A program made the translations under genes and the position numbers. This document shows, piece by piece, positions 26,781-35,501 of a DNA stretch of 64,000 bases (positions within the stretch are counted from its first letter, which is position 1; each line of letters starts with the position of its first letter). The notes beneath the pieces were generated by a model. That model had not been told where the DNA came from and did no database searches. It saw only the letters and a list, made by a program, of their open reading frames with translations. The stretch comes from Streptomyces seoulensis (GTDB taxonomy: Bacteria; Actinomycetota; Actinomycetes; Streptomycetales; Streptomycetaceae), in NCBI GenBank assembly GCA_013364255.1, contig CP054936.1, positions 6,962,353 to 7,026,352 of the forward strand, written 5' to 3'.

Positions 26781-27608
26781 ATGAGTCCCTTCACCGGCTC
26801 CGCCGCCCGCACCGCCGACTGGCGCCATCTGCGGGTCGCCCACGACGACGGCGTCGCCACCGTCACCCTCGCCCGCCCCGACAAGCTCAACGCGCTCACC
26901 TTCGGCGCCTACGCCGACCTGCGCGACCTGCTCGCCGAACTCTCCCGCGAACGGGCCGTGCGCGCCCTGGTGCTGGCCGGTCAGGGGCGCGGCTTCTGCT
27001 CGGGCGGCGACGTGGACGAGATCATCGGCGCCACCCTGGCCATGGACACCGCCGAACTGCTCGACTTCAACCGGATGACCGGGCAGGTGGTGCGGGCGGT
27101 GCGCGCATGTCCGTTCCCGGTGATCGCGGCGGTGCACGGCGTCGCCGCGGGCGCCGGCGCCGTCCTCGCGCTGGCCGCCGACTTCCGGGTGGCCGACCCG
27201 AGCGCCCGGTTCGCGTTCCTGTTCACCCGCGTCGGACTGTCCGGCGGCGACATGGGCGCCGCCTATCTGCTGCCCCGGGTGGTCGGCCTCGGCCACGCCA
27301 CCCGGCTGCTGATGCTGGGCGAGCCGGTGCGGGCGCCGGAGGCCGAGCGGATCGGCCTGATCAGCCTGCTCACCGACGAGGGCCACGCCGACGAGGAGGC
27401 CGGGGCCCTCGCCCGCCGCCTCGCCGACGGACCGGCCCTCGCCCACGCCCAGACCAAGGCCCTGCTCACCGCCGAACTGGACATGCCCCTGTCGGCCGCC
27501 GTCGAGCTGGACGCCGCCACCCAGGCCCTGCTGATGAACGGCGCGGACTACGCCGAGTTCCACGCCGCCTTCACCGAGAAGCGGCCGCCGAAGTGGCAGG
27601 GGCGGTGA
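26781..27608 (+). CDS. Enoyl-CoA hydratase/isomerase family protein
   Basis: 275 residues. The crotonase fold is clear: ARPDKLNALTFGAY near the N-terminus, the oxyanion loop GQGRGFCSGGDVDEI and AAVHGVAAGAGAVLALAADFRVAD with the second oxyanion Gly. Start ATG 26781 follows GAGGAGG. It is first in a unit with the hydroxylase/ene-reductase fusion (7-bp gap). In an aryl-CoA pathway it would hydrate or open a non-aromatic ring CoA ester. Confidence 0.9.
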   Translation: MSPFTGSAARTADWRHLRVAHDDGVATVTLARPDKLNALTFGAYADLRDLLAELSRERAVRALVLAGQGRGFCSGGDVDEIIGATLAMDTAELLDFNRMTGQVVRAVRACPFPVIAAVHGVAAGAGAVLALAADFRVADPSARFAFLFTRVGLSGGDMGAAYLLPRVVGLGHATRLLMLGEPVRAPEAERIGLISLLTDEGHADEEAGALARRLADGPALAHAQTKALLTAELDMPLSAAVELDAATQALLMNGADYAEFHAAFTEKRPPKWQGR

Positions 27609-27615
27609 GCGCGCG

Positions 27616-29895
27616 ATGACCGGCGCCCCGCGGGTCGCGGTCGTCGGCGGCGGCCCCGGCGGCCTGTACACGGCGGCCCTGCTCAAACGGCTCGACCCGG
27701 CCCGCGAGGTCACCGTCTTCGAACGCAACGCGCCCGACGTCACCTTCGGCTTCGGCGTCGTCCTCTCCGACGAGACGCTCGGCGGGATCGAGCACGCCGA
27801 CCCGGTGGTGTACGCGGCCCTGCGGCGGGAGTTCGTGCGCTGGGACGCCATCGACATCGTGCACCGCGGCGCCCGGCACACCTGTGGCGGCCACGGCTTC
27901 GCCGCGCTCGGCCGGCACCGGCTGCTGGACATCCTGCACGAGCGCTGCCGCTCGCTCGGCGTCGCGCTGCGCTTTCGCACCGAGGCGCCGGACACCGCCC
28001 GGCTGACCGGGGCGTACGACCTGGTCGTCGCCGCCGACGGCGTGCACAGCGCCATCCGCGCCGCACACGCCGACGTGTTCCGGCCGCGGGTGAGCGACCA
28101 TCGCTGCCGCTACATCTGGCTCGCCGCCGACTTCGCCTTCGACGCCTTCCGCTTCGAGATCGCCGAGACCGAGCACGGCGTGATGCAACTGCACGGCTAC
28201 CCCTTCGCGGCCGACGCCTCCACCGTGATCGTCGAGATGCGCGAGGAGGTGTGGCGGGCCGCCGGCTTCGCCGACCTGGACGAACAGGGCTCCGTCGACC
28301 GCTGCGCCAAGATCTTCGCCGACGCCCTCGGCGGCCGCCCGCTGCGCTCCAACAACAGCGCCTGGACCACCTTCCGCACCGTGGTCAACGAGCACTGGTC
28401 GCACGGCGGCCTCGTCCTGCTCGGCGACGCCGCCCACACCGCCCACTTCTCCATCGGCTCGGGCACCAAGCTCGCCGTCGAGGACGCCCTCGCCCTCGCC
28501 GCCTGCCTGGACGAACAGCCCACGCTGCCCGAGGCGTTGAGCGCCTACGAGACGGAACGCAAGCCGGTCGTCGCCTCCACCCAGCGGGCCGCCCGCGCCA
28601 GCCTGGAGTGGTTCGAGGACCTGGACCTGTACGTCGGTCAGCGCCCCCGCCAGTTCGCCTTCAACCTGCTCACCCGCAGCCGCCGGGTCACCCACGGCAA
28701 CCTGCGGCTGCGCGACGCCCGCTTCACCGGGGCCGTCGAGCGGGAGTTCGGCTGCCCGCCCGGCACACCGCCGATGTTCACCCCCTTCCGGCTGCGCGGC
28801 CTGACCCTGCGCAACCGGGTCGTCGTCTCGCCCATGGACATGTACTCGGCGGCCGACGGCGTGCCCGGCGACTTCCACCTCGTCCACCTGGGCGCCCGCG
28901 CGCTCGGCGGCGCGGGACTGGTGATGACCGAGATGGTGTGCGTGAGCCCCGAGGGCCGGATCACGCCCGGCTGCGCCGGACTGTGGACCGGCCGGCAGAC
29001 CGAGGCCTGGCGGCGGATCACCGACTTCGTCCATCGGCAGGCGCCCGGCACGGCGATCGGCGTGCAACTCGGCCACAGCGGCCGCAAGGGGTCCACCCGG
29101 CTGATGTGGGAGGGCATGGACGAGCCGCTGCCCGAGGGCAACTGGCCGCTGGTGGCCGCCTCCCCGCTGCCCCACCGCCCCGGCGGCCAGGTTCCGCGCC
29201 AGGTGACCCGCGCCCAACTCACCGACATCCGCGAACAGTTCGCCACCTCGGCCTGGCGGGCCGCCCGGGCCGGCTTCGACCTCCTCGAACTGCACTGCGC
29301 CCACGGCTATCTGCTCTCCGGCTTCCTCTCCCCGCTCACCAACCACCGCACCGACGCCTACGGCGGCTCGCTGGAGAAGCGGTTGCGCTTCCCGCTGGAG
29401 GTGTTCGACGCGGTGCGCGCGGTGTGGCCGGAGGAACGGCCGATGACCGTCCGCCTGTCGGCCACCGACTGGGCCGAGGGCGGCACCACGGCCGAGGAGG
29501 CGGTGGCGATCGCCCGCGCCTTCGCCGCGCACGGCGCCGACGCCGTCGACGTGTCGACCGGGCAGGTGGTGGCCGGGGAACGGCCGGAGTTCGGGCGCTC
29601 GTACCAGACGCCGTTCGCCGACCGCATCCGCAACGCGGTCGGCGTCCCGGTGATCGCGGTCGGCGCGATCTCCTCCTGGGACGACGTCAACTCCCTGATC
29701 CTGGCCGGCCGCACCGACCTGTGCGCCCTGGGCCGGCCCCACCTGTACGACCCGCACTGGACGCTGCACGCCGCCGCCGAGCAGGGCTACGAGGGGCCCG
29801 CCGCCGTCTGGCCCCCGCCCTACCGCGCGGGCAGCCGCCCGCCGCGGACCGGCCGCACGGACAGCCCCAAACCCCGCCTGACACTGGGACGTTGA
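27616..29895 (+). CDS. Bifunctional aryl-CoA hydroxylase/ene-reductase (salicylyl-CoA or 2-aminobenzoyl-CoA type)
   Basis: 759 residues made of two enzymes. Residues about 1-375 are a group A flavoprotein monooxygenase (VAVVGGGPGGLYTAALLKR for FAD ADP-binding; LLGDAAHTAHFSIGSGTKLA for the second FAD motif). Residues about 385-759 are an Old Yellow Enzyme-type FMN ene-reductase (PFRLRGLTLRNRVVVSPM, then HCAHGYLLSGFLSPLTNHRT). This fusion is that of 2-aminobenzoyl-CoA monooxygenase/reductase and of salicylyl-CoA 5-hydroxylases. It would hydroxylate the ring and, in the anthranilate pathway, also reduce it. Neighbours (CoA ligase, hydratase, dehydrogenase, RidA) support the aminobenzoyl-CoA reading. 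Confidence 0.88.
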   Translation: MTGAPRVAVVGGGPGGLYTAALLKRLDPAREVTVFERNAPDVTFGFGVVLSDETLGGIEHADPVVYAALRREFVRWDAIDIVHRGARHTCGGHGFAALGRHRLLDILHERCRSLGVALRFRTEAPDTARLTGAYDLVVAADGVHSAIRAAHADVFRPRVSDHRCRYIWLAADFAFDAFRFEIAETEHGVMQLHGYPFAADASTVIVEMREEVWRAAGFADLDEQGSVDRCAKIFADALGGRPLRSNNSAWTTFRTVVNEHWSHGGLVLLGDAAHTAHFSIGSGTKLAVEDALALAACLDEQPTLPEALSAYETERKPVVASTQRAARASLEWFEDLDLYVGQRPRQFAFNLLTRSRRVTHGNLRLRDARFTGAVEREFGCPPGTPPMFTPFRLRGLTLRNRVVVSPMDMYSAADGVPGDFHLVHLGARALGGAGLVMTEMVCVSPEGRITPGCAGLWTGRQTEAWRRITDFVHRQAPGTAIGVQLGHSGRKGSTRLMWEGMDEPLPEGNWPLVAASPLPHRPGGQVPRQVTRAQLTDIREQFATSAWRAARAGFDLLELHCAHGYLLSGFLSPLTNHRTDAYGGSLEKRLRFPLEVFDAVRAVWPEERPMTVRLSATDWAEGGTTAEEAVAIARAFAAHGADAVDVSTGQVVAGERPEFGRSYQTPFADRIRNAVGVPVIAVGAISSWDDVNSLILAGRTDLCALGRPHLYDPHWTLHAAAEQGYEGPAAVWPPPYRAGSRPPRTGRTDSPKPRLTLGR

Positions 29896-29928
29896 ACCCG
29901 GCGCCGCCCCCGGCGGGGCGGCTGCGGA

Positions 29929-30771
29929 TCACAGCCGGCGGGAGGGGACGGACACACCCGCGTAGAGCGCCCCGGCCTCGTGCAGCCGCGCGTGCAGCGC
30001 CCGGAACACGGCGGCCGAGCGGGTGCCCGGCCAGTTCGCGGGCAGCAGCCGCGCGGGCAGACCGGGGTCCGTGTAGGGCAGATGACGCCAGGAGTCCAGC
30101 GCGAGCAGGTAGTCCCGGTACGCCTCCTCGGGCGGGGTCCCGGCGCGCCGCTCCCAGGCGCGCAGCACCGGCGCGTGCCGGTCGAGGAACGCCTCGTGCT
30201 GCTCGGCCAGGGCCGCGAGATCCCACCAGCGGGCGACCGCCTGGGCCGTCGGCGCGAACCCCAGGTGCTCGCCGCGGAAGAAGTCCACGTACACGTCGAG
30301 ATCCAGCCGCCGCAGGGTGTTGCGGGTCTCCTCGTGCAGCCGGGCCGGGGCGATCCACACCCCCGGCGCCGCCGTGCCGAAGCCGAGCCCGGCCAGCCGG
30401 GAGCGCAGCACATGCCGCTTCTGCCGCTGCGACTCCGGCACCGAGAACACCGCCAGCACCCACCCCTCGTCCGCCGAGGGCGCCTCCGCGTAGATCCGGC
30501 GATCGCCGTCCTCCAGCAACTCCCTCGCCTGATCGGAGAGTTCGTACCCGGCCGCGCCCCGCTCGGTGCGGGCGGGCAGCAGCAGCCCGCGCCGTTTGAG
30601 CCGGGAGACCGAGGAGCGCACCGAGGGCGCGTCCACGCCCACCGCGGCCAGCAGCCGGATCAGCTCCGCGACGGGCACCGGACCCGCGACGAAGCGGCCG
30701 TACGCGCCGTACAGCGTGACGATGAGGGACCTCGGGGCGGGTTGCACGGGCTGTTCGGACACGTTGATCAT
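29929..30771 (-). CDS. PaaX-family transcriptional regulator
   Basis: 280 residues. N-terminal PaaX winged helix (SLIVTLYGAYGRFVAGPVP, then GVDAPSVRSSVSRLKRRGLL, about 15-65), central PaaX domain (DEGWVLAVFSVPESQRQKRHVLRSRL) and the C-terminal PaaX_C region (HLPYTDPGLPARLLPANWPG). PaaX proteins repress aromatic-CoA degradation and release DNA on binding an aryl-CoA ester. It lies 15 bp after the aryl-CoA ligase on the same strand, so both are probably co-transcribed. Confidence 0.93.
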   Translation of the reverse strand: MINVSEQPVQPAPRSLIVTLYGAYGRFVAGPVPVAELIRLLAAVGVDAPSVRSSVSRLKRRGLLLPARTERGAAGYELSDQARELLEDGDRRIYAEAPSADEGWVLAVFSVPESQRQKRHVLRSRLAGLGFGTAAPGVWIAPARLHEETRNTLRRLDLDVYVDFFRGEHLGFAPTAQAVARWWDLAALAEQHEAFLDRHAPVLRAWERRAGTPPEEAYRDYLLALDSWRHLPYTDPGLPARLLPANWPGTRSAAVFRALHARLHEAGALYAGVSVPSRRL

Positions 30772-30786
30772 TTTAGGTCGTCGGTA

Positions 30787-32442
30787 TCACCGCTGGTCAC
30801 GGGTGCCCGGGTCGCGCAGTCTGAACCGCTGGAGTTTGCCGGTGGCGGTGCGCGGCAGCGCGCTCCGAAAGACGAACGCACGCGGGCACTTGTAGGGCGC
30901 CAGCTCCGACTTGAGATACGCGCGCAGCGCCTCCGCGTCCCGCGCCGCGCCCTCCCGTACCACCACGTACGCCACCACCACCTGGCCGCGCAGCTCGTCG
31001 GGCCGGCCGACGACCGCCGCCTCGGCCACGTCCGGGTGGCGCAGCAGCGCGTCCTCGACCTCCGGCCCCGCGATGTTGTAGCCCGCCGAGATGATCATGT
31101 CGTCGGCGCGGGCGACGTAGCGGAAGTAGCCGTCGCCGTCGCGGACATAGGTGTCTCCGGTGATGTTCCAGCCGTCGCGCACGTAGTCGCGCTGGCGCGG
31201 GTCGGCCAGGTAGCGGCAGCCGACCGGGCCCTGGACGGCGAGCAGCCCCGGCGTCCCGTCCGGCACCGGCCTGCCGTCCGCGTCCTGCACCCGCGCCCGC
31301 CAGCCCGGCACCGGGACGCCCGTGGCGCCGGGCCGGATGTCCGCGCCGGCCGCCGAGATGAAGATGTGCAGGAGTTCGGTGGCGCCGATGCCGTTGACGA
31401 TGCGCACGCCGGTCCGCTCGTGCCAGGCGTGCCAGGTGGCGGCGGGCAGGTTCTCGCCGGCCGACACGCACCGCCGCAGCGAGGAGGTGTCGTGGGCGGC
31501 CGGCGCGTCGAGCATCGCCCGGTAGGCGGTGGGGGCGGTGAACAGCACGGTCACCCGGTGCTCGGCGATCGCGGCCAGCAGCTGCCGGGGACGGGCCTCT
31601 TCGAGCAGCAGGGCGCTGGCGCGGGCCCGCATCGGGAAGACGACCAGTCCGCCGAGGCCGAAGGTGAATCCCAGCGGCGGACTGCCCGCGAACACGTCGT
31701 CCGGGCGGGGCCCGAGCACCCGCGCCGAGAAGGTGTCCGCGATCGCCAGCACGTCCCGGTGGAAGTGGACGCAGCCCTTGGGGCGGCCGGTGGTGCCGGA
31801 GGTGAACGCGATCAGCGCCACGTCGTCCGCCGCGGTGTCCACCGCCGGGAACGGGACGCCGGGCGCCGGGCGGCGCAGCAGGTCGTCGGGGGCGTCACCG
31901 CCGTAGGTCGCCAGGCGCAGCCCCGGCACCTCCGCCTTGACCAGGTCGTCCACCGACCGGATGTCGCACAGCGCGTGCCGGACGCGGGCGATCTCGCAGA
32001 CGGTGCTCAGCTCGTGGGGGCGCTGCTGGGCCAGTACGGTGACGGCGATCGCGCCCGCCTTGAGCACGGCGAGCCAGCAGGCGGCCAGCCAGGGGGTGGT
32101 GGGTCCGCGCAGCAGGACCCGGTTGCCGGGCACCACGCCGAGATCGGCGGTGAGGACGTGCGCGAGGCGGTCCACGCGGGCGGCCAGGTCGCCGTAGGTC
32201 CAGGCGCCGCCGCCGGGGGTGCGGAACACCGGCCGGCCGGCGTCTTCCCCGCCGGCCGGGCCCAGCAGCTCGGCGGCGCAGTTGAGCCGGGCCGGGTAGC
32301 GCAGCTCCGGCAGGTCGAACCGCAGCTCGGGCCACTGGTCCGGGGGCGGGAGGTGGTCGCGCGCGAAGGTGTCGACGTGGGCGGAGGAGGCGTCGACGTG
32401 GGCGGAGACGTGAGGGGAGACATGGGCGGACGGGTGGTCCAT
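30787..32442 (-). CDS. Aryl-CoA ligase (2-aminobenzoate/benzoate-CoA ligase type)
   Basis: 551 residues from ATG 32442 (GGGGGCG site). The ANL superfamily signatures are all present: AFTSGTTGRPKGCVHFHRD (P-loop), NGIGATELLHIF, DGWNITGDTYVRDGDGYF and a C-terminal catalytic Lys in LPRTATGKLQRF. The subtype most resembles benzoate/2-aminobenzoate-CoA ligases. It activates an aromatic acid with ATP and CoA, the first pathway step. The N-terminus has a His-Val-rich repeat (SAHV/PHV) not typical of the family. It is divergent from the acyl-CoA dehydrogenase gene. Confidence 0.88.
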   Translation of the reverse strand: MDHPSAHVSPHVSAHVDASSAHVDTFARDHLPPPDQWPELRFDLPELRYPARLNCAAELLGPAGGEDAGRPVFRTPGGGAWTYGDLAARVDRLAHVLTADLGVVPGNRVLLRGPTTPWLAACWLAVLKAGAIAVTVLAQQRPHELSTVCEIARVRHALCDIRSVDDLVKAEVPGLRLATYGGDAPDDLLRRPAPGVPFPAVDTAADDVALIAFTSGTTGRPKGCVHFHRDVLAIADTFSARVLGPRPDDVFAGSPPLGFTFGLGGLVVFPMRARASALLLEEARPRQLLAAIAEHRVTVLFTAPTAYRAMLDAPAAHDTSSLRRCVSAGENLPAATWHAWHERTGVRIVNGIGATELLHIFISAAGADIRPGATGVPVPGWRARVQDADGRPVPDGTPGLLAVQGPVGCRYLADPRQRDYVRDGWNITGDTYVRDGDGYFRYVARADDMIISAGYNIAGPEVEDALLRHPDVAEAAVVGRPDELRGQVVVAYVVVREGAARDAEALRAYLKSELAPYKCPRAFVFRSALPRTATGKLQRFRLRDPGTRDQR

Positions 32443-32480
32443 GGCGGTTCGCCCCCTTGGTGTGGTGGGCTCGCACCTGG

Positions 32481-32509
32481 AGCGTAGCGCCTTGGTGACG
32501 ACAGTCAAC
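32481..32509 (-). promoter_or_regulatory. Ligase promoter with overlapping putative PaaX operator
   Basis: On the minus strand TTGACT (32508-32503), a 16-bp spacer and TACGCT (32486-32481) form a good promoter about 40 bp before the ligase start. GTGACGACAGTCAAC (32495-32509) overlaps the -35 and repeats the element at 26685-26698. Confidence 0.6.
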
Positions 32510-32577
32510 GGTGCGCGATACGGTGGGCGGTGAACCCCCGACGGCCCCGGCGGCCGCGGGAGAGGGAGGACCGGCGT

Positions 32578-33732
32578 ATGCCCGCATTCTCACTCGAACC
32601 GGAACAGCGGGCCTGGAGCGCGCGGTTGCGCACCCTGGCCGCCGAGCGGTTGCGGCCGCTCGCCGAGAAGGGCGAGCCGGGCCGCGTCAATCGCGCTCTG
32701 CTGGCCGAACTGGGCCGACTGGGCCTGCTCGCCCGCCTGTTCACCTCGGGAGCCCTGGAGCTGTGCCTGATGCGGGAGTCCCTGGCCTTCGCCTGCACCG
32801 AGGCCGAGACCGCCCTCGCCCTCCAGGGCCTCGGCGCCCACCCGGTGCACGCCCACGGCACCCCCGCCCAGCGCGCCCGCTGGCTGCCCCCGGTCGCGGA
32901 CGGCGGCGCGGTGGCCGCCTTCGCCCTGAGCGAGCGGGCCGCGGGCTCGGACGCGGCGGCCCTGACCCTGCGGGCCGATCCCGCCCCGGGCCCGGATTCC
33001 GGCGCGCTCTGGCGGCTCACCGGGGAGAAGTGCTGGATCTCCAACGCCCCCGAGGCCGACTTCTACACCGTCTTCGCGCGCACCACACCCGGCGCCGGCG
33101 CCCGCGGCATCACCGCCTTCCTGGTCCCCGCCGACCGCCCCGGCCTCACCGGCGGCCCGCTGGAGATGCTTTCCCCGCATCCGATCGGCGCCCTCGCCTT
33201 CGACGGCGTCCCCGTCACGGCGGACGACGTGCTCGGCGAGGCGGACCGCGGCTTCCGGGTCGCGATGGACACCCTCAACCTCTTCCGGCCCAGCGTCGGC
33301 GCCTTCGCCGTCGGCATGGCGCAGGCCGCGCTGGAGGCGACCCTCGCCCACACCGCCCGCCGCGACGCCTTCGGCGGCAAGCTGAGCGACCTGCAGACCG
33401 TCGCCCACCAGGTCGCCGAGATGGCCCTGCGCACCGAGGCCGCGCGCCTGATGGTCTACGCGGCGGCGACCGCGTACGACGCCGGCGCCCCCGGTGTTCC
33501 CGGGCGCGCCGCGATGGCGAAACTGCTCGCCACCGAGACCGCGCAGTACGTCGTCGACACCGCCGTCCAACTGCACGGCGCCCGCGCCCTGCGCCGCGGC
33601 CACCTCCTGGAACACCTCTACCGCGAGGTGCGCGCGCCGCGGATCTACGAGGGTGCGAGCGAGGTGCAGCGGGGCATCATCGCCAAGGAGCTGTACGCCG
33701 CCGCGCCGCCACCGACCGGGGAGGCCCCGTGA
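32578..33732 (+). CDS. Acyl-CoA dehydrogenase
   Basis: 384 residues, start ATG 32578 behind GGGAGGACC. Family signatures: AFALSERAAGSDAAAL (substrate/FAD loop), GEKCWISNAPEADFY, RRDAFGGKLSDLQTVAHQVAEM and the C-terminal LLEHLYREVRAPRIYEGASEVQRGI with the catalytic Glu region. An FAD enzyme that would introduce an alpha,beta double bond in a ring-derived acyl-CoA. It overlaps the RidA gene by 4 bp. Confidence 0.92.
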   Translation: MPAFSLEPEQRAWSARLRTLAAERLRPLAEKGEPGRVNRALLAELGRLGLLARLFTSGALELCLMRESLAFACTEAETALALQGLGAHPVHAHGTPAQRARWLPPVADGGAVAAFALSERAAGSDAAALTLRADPAPGPDSGALWRLTGEKCWISNAPEADFYTVFARTTPGAGARGITAFLVPADRPGLTGGPLEMLSPHPIGALAFDGVPVTADDVLGEADRGFRVAMDTLNLFRPSVGAFAVGMAQAALEATLAHTARRDAFGGKLSDLQTVAHQVAEMALRTEAARLMVYAAATAYDAGAPGVPGRAAMAKLLATETAQYVVDTAVQLHGARALRRGHLLEHLYREVRAPRIYEGASEVQRGIIAKELYAAAPPPTGEAP

Positions 33733-34127
33733 CCACCGAGCGCGTCAACCCGCCCGAGCTGTCCCCGCCCGCCGGCTTCTCGCACGCCGTCGTCGCCACC
33801 GGCTCCCGGCTGCTGTTCCTGGCCGGCCAGACCGCCCTGGACACCGACGGGAAGGTGGTCGGCGACACCCTCCCCGAGCAGTTCGCCCGCGCCCTGACCA
33901 ACCTCCTCACCGCGCTGCGCGCCGCCGGCGGCGCCCCCGCCGACCTGGCCCGCGTCACGGTCTACGCCACCGACATCGCCGCCTACCGCGCGCACGCCCG
34001 GGAACTGGGCCGCCTCTGGCGCGAGTTGGCCGGCCGCGACTATCCGGCGATGGCGGTCGTGCAGGTCGTCCGGCTGTGGGACGAGGAGGCGCTGCTGGAA
34101 CTGGACGGCTTCGCGGTACTGCCCTGA
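33729..34127 (+). CDS. RidA family enamine/imine deaminase
   Basis: 132 residues from GTG overlapping the preceding stop. The YjgF/RidA fold is seen in GSRLLFLAGQTALDTDGKVVGD, the conserved ALRAAGGAPADLARVTVYATDIAAY and the terminal VVQVVRLWDEEALLELDGFAVL. Some RidA proteins hydrolyse enamines to ketones and ammonia. Coupling to an aryl-CoA pathway whose intermediates could carry an amino group (2-aminobenzoyl-CoA) gives it a likely job: removing that amino group as ammonia. Confidence 0.88.
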   Translation: MTTERVNPPELSPPAGFSHAVVATGSRLLFLAGQTALDTDGKVVGDTLPEQFARALTNLLTALRAAGGAPADLARVTVYATDIAAYRAHARELGRLWRELAGRDYPAMAVVQVVRLWDEEALLELDGFAVLP

Positions 34128-34458
34128 GGCTCCCGACGACCCGGCGGCGACGCGCATCACCCCACCGGCCCGGCCGCCATCGGGCTTGCCCCCATCGGCC
34201 CGGTCCCCATCGGGCCTGCCCTCACGGGCCCGGCCGGTCGCCCGCCGTACCCGCTCGACCGCCGCCGCGCCGCCCGTCGTACCCGCTCCACCGTCGCCGC
34301 GCCGCCCGTCCGCCGGGGCCGTCGGCAGGTGTGCCGCGTGGGCCGTTAGACGGAAGTCCGGGTGGACTCGCCGTCGCGCGGTCGGGGAACGCCGACGAAC
34401 GGGGACACGCGCCCGGTATCCAGTGGAACCCTGCATTCCACTTCTCCGGGAGGCTCTC
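34128..34458. other. Intergenic region with degenerate CCCATCGG repeats
   Basis: About 330 bp before the secreted-protein gene. 34150-34300 is low-complexity with imperfect repeats around CCCCATCGGCCCGG. The final 60 bp are AT-richer and probably carry the promoter. Confidence 0.5.
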
Positions 34459-34956
34459 ATGTCCGTAGCGCCAGCGTCCTTCGGATCAGCCCGCCGTGTG
34501 CTCGGCACCCTCGGCGCGGTCGCCGCCGCGCTGCTCATCGCCGCACCGGCCGCACCGGCCGCCACCACTGCGGCCACCACCGCCACCACCGCCGCCACCA
34601 CCGTGGCCGCCGACGCGGCCGAGACCGTCACCGTCGACCGGACGGTCCGGCAGAACGCGGACGGCACCGTCACGATCTCCGGCGCCTACCGCTGCACCGG
34701 CGCCACCGGCGCCGTCTTCATCAGCTCCGCCATCAGCCAGGGCGACTCGGAGAACACCCACTCCATCGGCGGCACCCAGGCCGTCTGCGACGGCGCCGCG
34801 CACCGCTGGGCCAACAGCGGCAACCCCCTGCACACCTTCGCCAAGGGCCCCGCGCACGTCCAGGCCATCATCACCGAGCTGGTCCCGCAGGGCATCCTGC
34901 TGGTGCCCGCGTTCCACGCGCTGCGCGACCAGGACGTGACCGTGGCCCGGGCCTGA
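34459..34956 (+). CDS. DUF6299-type secreted protein
   Basis: 165 residues; ATG 34459 follows GGGAGG. An N-terminal signal peptide (VLGTLGAVAAALLIAAPAAPA) is followed by a low-complexity Thr-Ala stretch and a domain (VTVDRTVRQNADGTVTISGAYRCTG ... ITELVPQGILLVP) that I recognise as a conserved, uncharacterised Streptomyces secreted family (DUF6299). Two Cys could form a disulfide. It is probably extracellular; no function is known. Confidence 0.75.
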   Translation: MSVAPASFGSARRVLGTLGAVAAALLIAAPAAPAATTAATTATTAATTVAADAAETVTVDRTVRQNADGTVTISGAYRCTGATGAVFISSAISQGDSENTHSIGGTQAVCDGAAHRWANSGNPLHTFAKGPAHVQAIITELVPQGILLVPAFHALRDQDVTVARA

Positions 34957-34971
34957 CCGGACGCACCCGCC

Positions 34972-35469
34972 TCACCCCGGCGGGCCGTCGTGGACGAGGA
35001 GGCCGTCCGGCCGCAGCCGGGCGCCGTCCGCCGGGACGTGCGGGACGATCCGCCCGTCGTGCGGGAGGTGACGTACCGGCATCCCGCGCGCCAGCTCCGC
35101 GAAGTCGGCGATGAGCCGGCGGTGGCAGCGCCACCACACCGCCTCACCGCACATCACCGCCGTCCGCCGCCCGGCCGCCTCGCCGAGCAGCCGGTCCGTC
35201 GCCGCGACGAACTCGGGCGTGCGCGCGTACCCGGCGTAGCCGCGGAAGGAGTCGTTGCGCCAGAAGGTGTCCGGGCTGTCCGGGGCCGGCTTGCGGAACC
35301 CGCCGAGACCGGGTTCCCACCGGTAGGCGATCCCGTCGTCCGGCAGCCATCGGGCGAGCCGGTTCCGCACCAGGTCCGGAGGTGAACAGGGGGTTCGTCC
35401 ATGGCGCCGTACCTTCGCGATCGGGGACGCGACCGGAAGGTACGGGTCACCAGGACGCGCCCACGTCAC
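34972..35469 (-). CDS. DUF488 family protein, probably N-terminally damaged
   Basis: The C-terminal 120 residues match DUF488 (EPGLGGFRKPAPDSPDTFWR, then VMCGEAVWWRCHRRLIADFAELARG with the conserved Cys/Arg cluster). The N-terminal part normally starting with a TLGHGT-like strand and LVDVR is missing: before KVRRHGRTPCSPPDL the sequence is unrelated. The GTG at 35469 would give 165 residues, but the real start is unclear and the gene may be a pseudogene. Role unknown; family members may be nucleic-acid or nucleotide enzymes. Confidence 0.6.
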   Translation of the reverse strand: MTWARPGDPYLPVASPIAKVRRHGRTPCSPPDLVRNRLARWLPDDGIAYRWEPGLGGFRKPAPDSPDTFWRNDSFRGYAGYARTPEFVAATDRLLGEAAGRRTAVMCGEAVWWRCHRRLIADFAELARGMPVRHLPHDGRIVPHVPADGARLRPDGLLVHDGPPG

Positions 35470-35501
35470 ACGTCGCACGCCCTGGCCACGGGTCGCACCC
35501 G

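Noticed and set aside
30797..31471. Frames rich in Arg/Gly/Ala inside the CoA ligase gene
   Set aside because: Out-of-frame shadows of the ligase, whose ANL motifs are intact.
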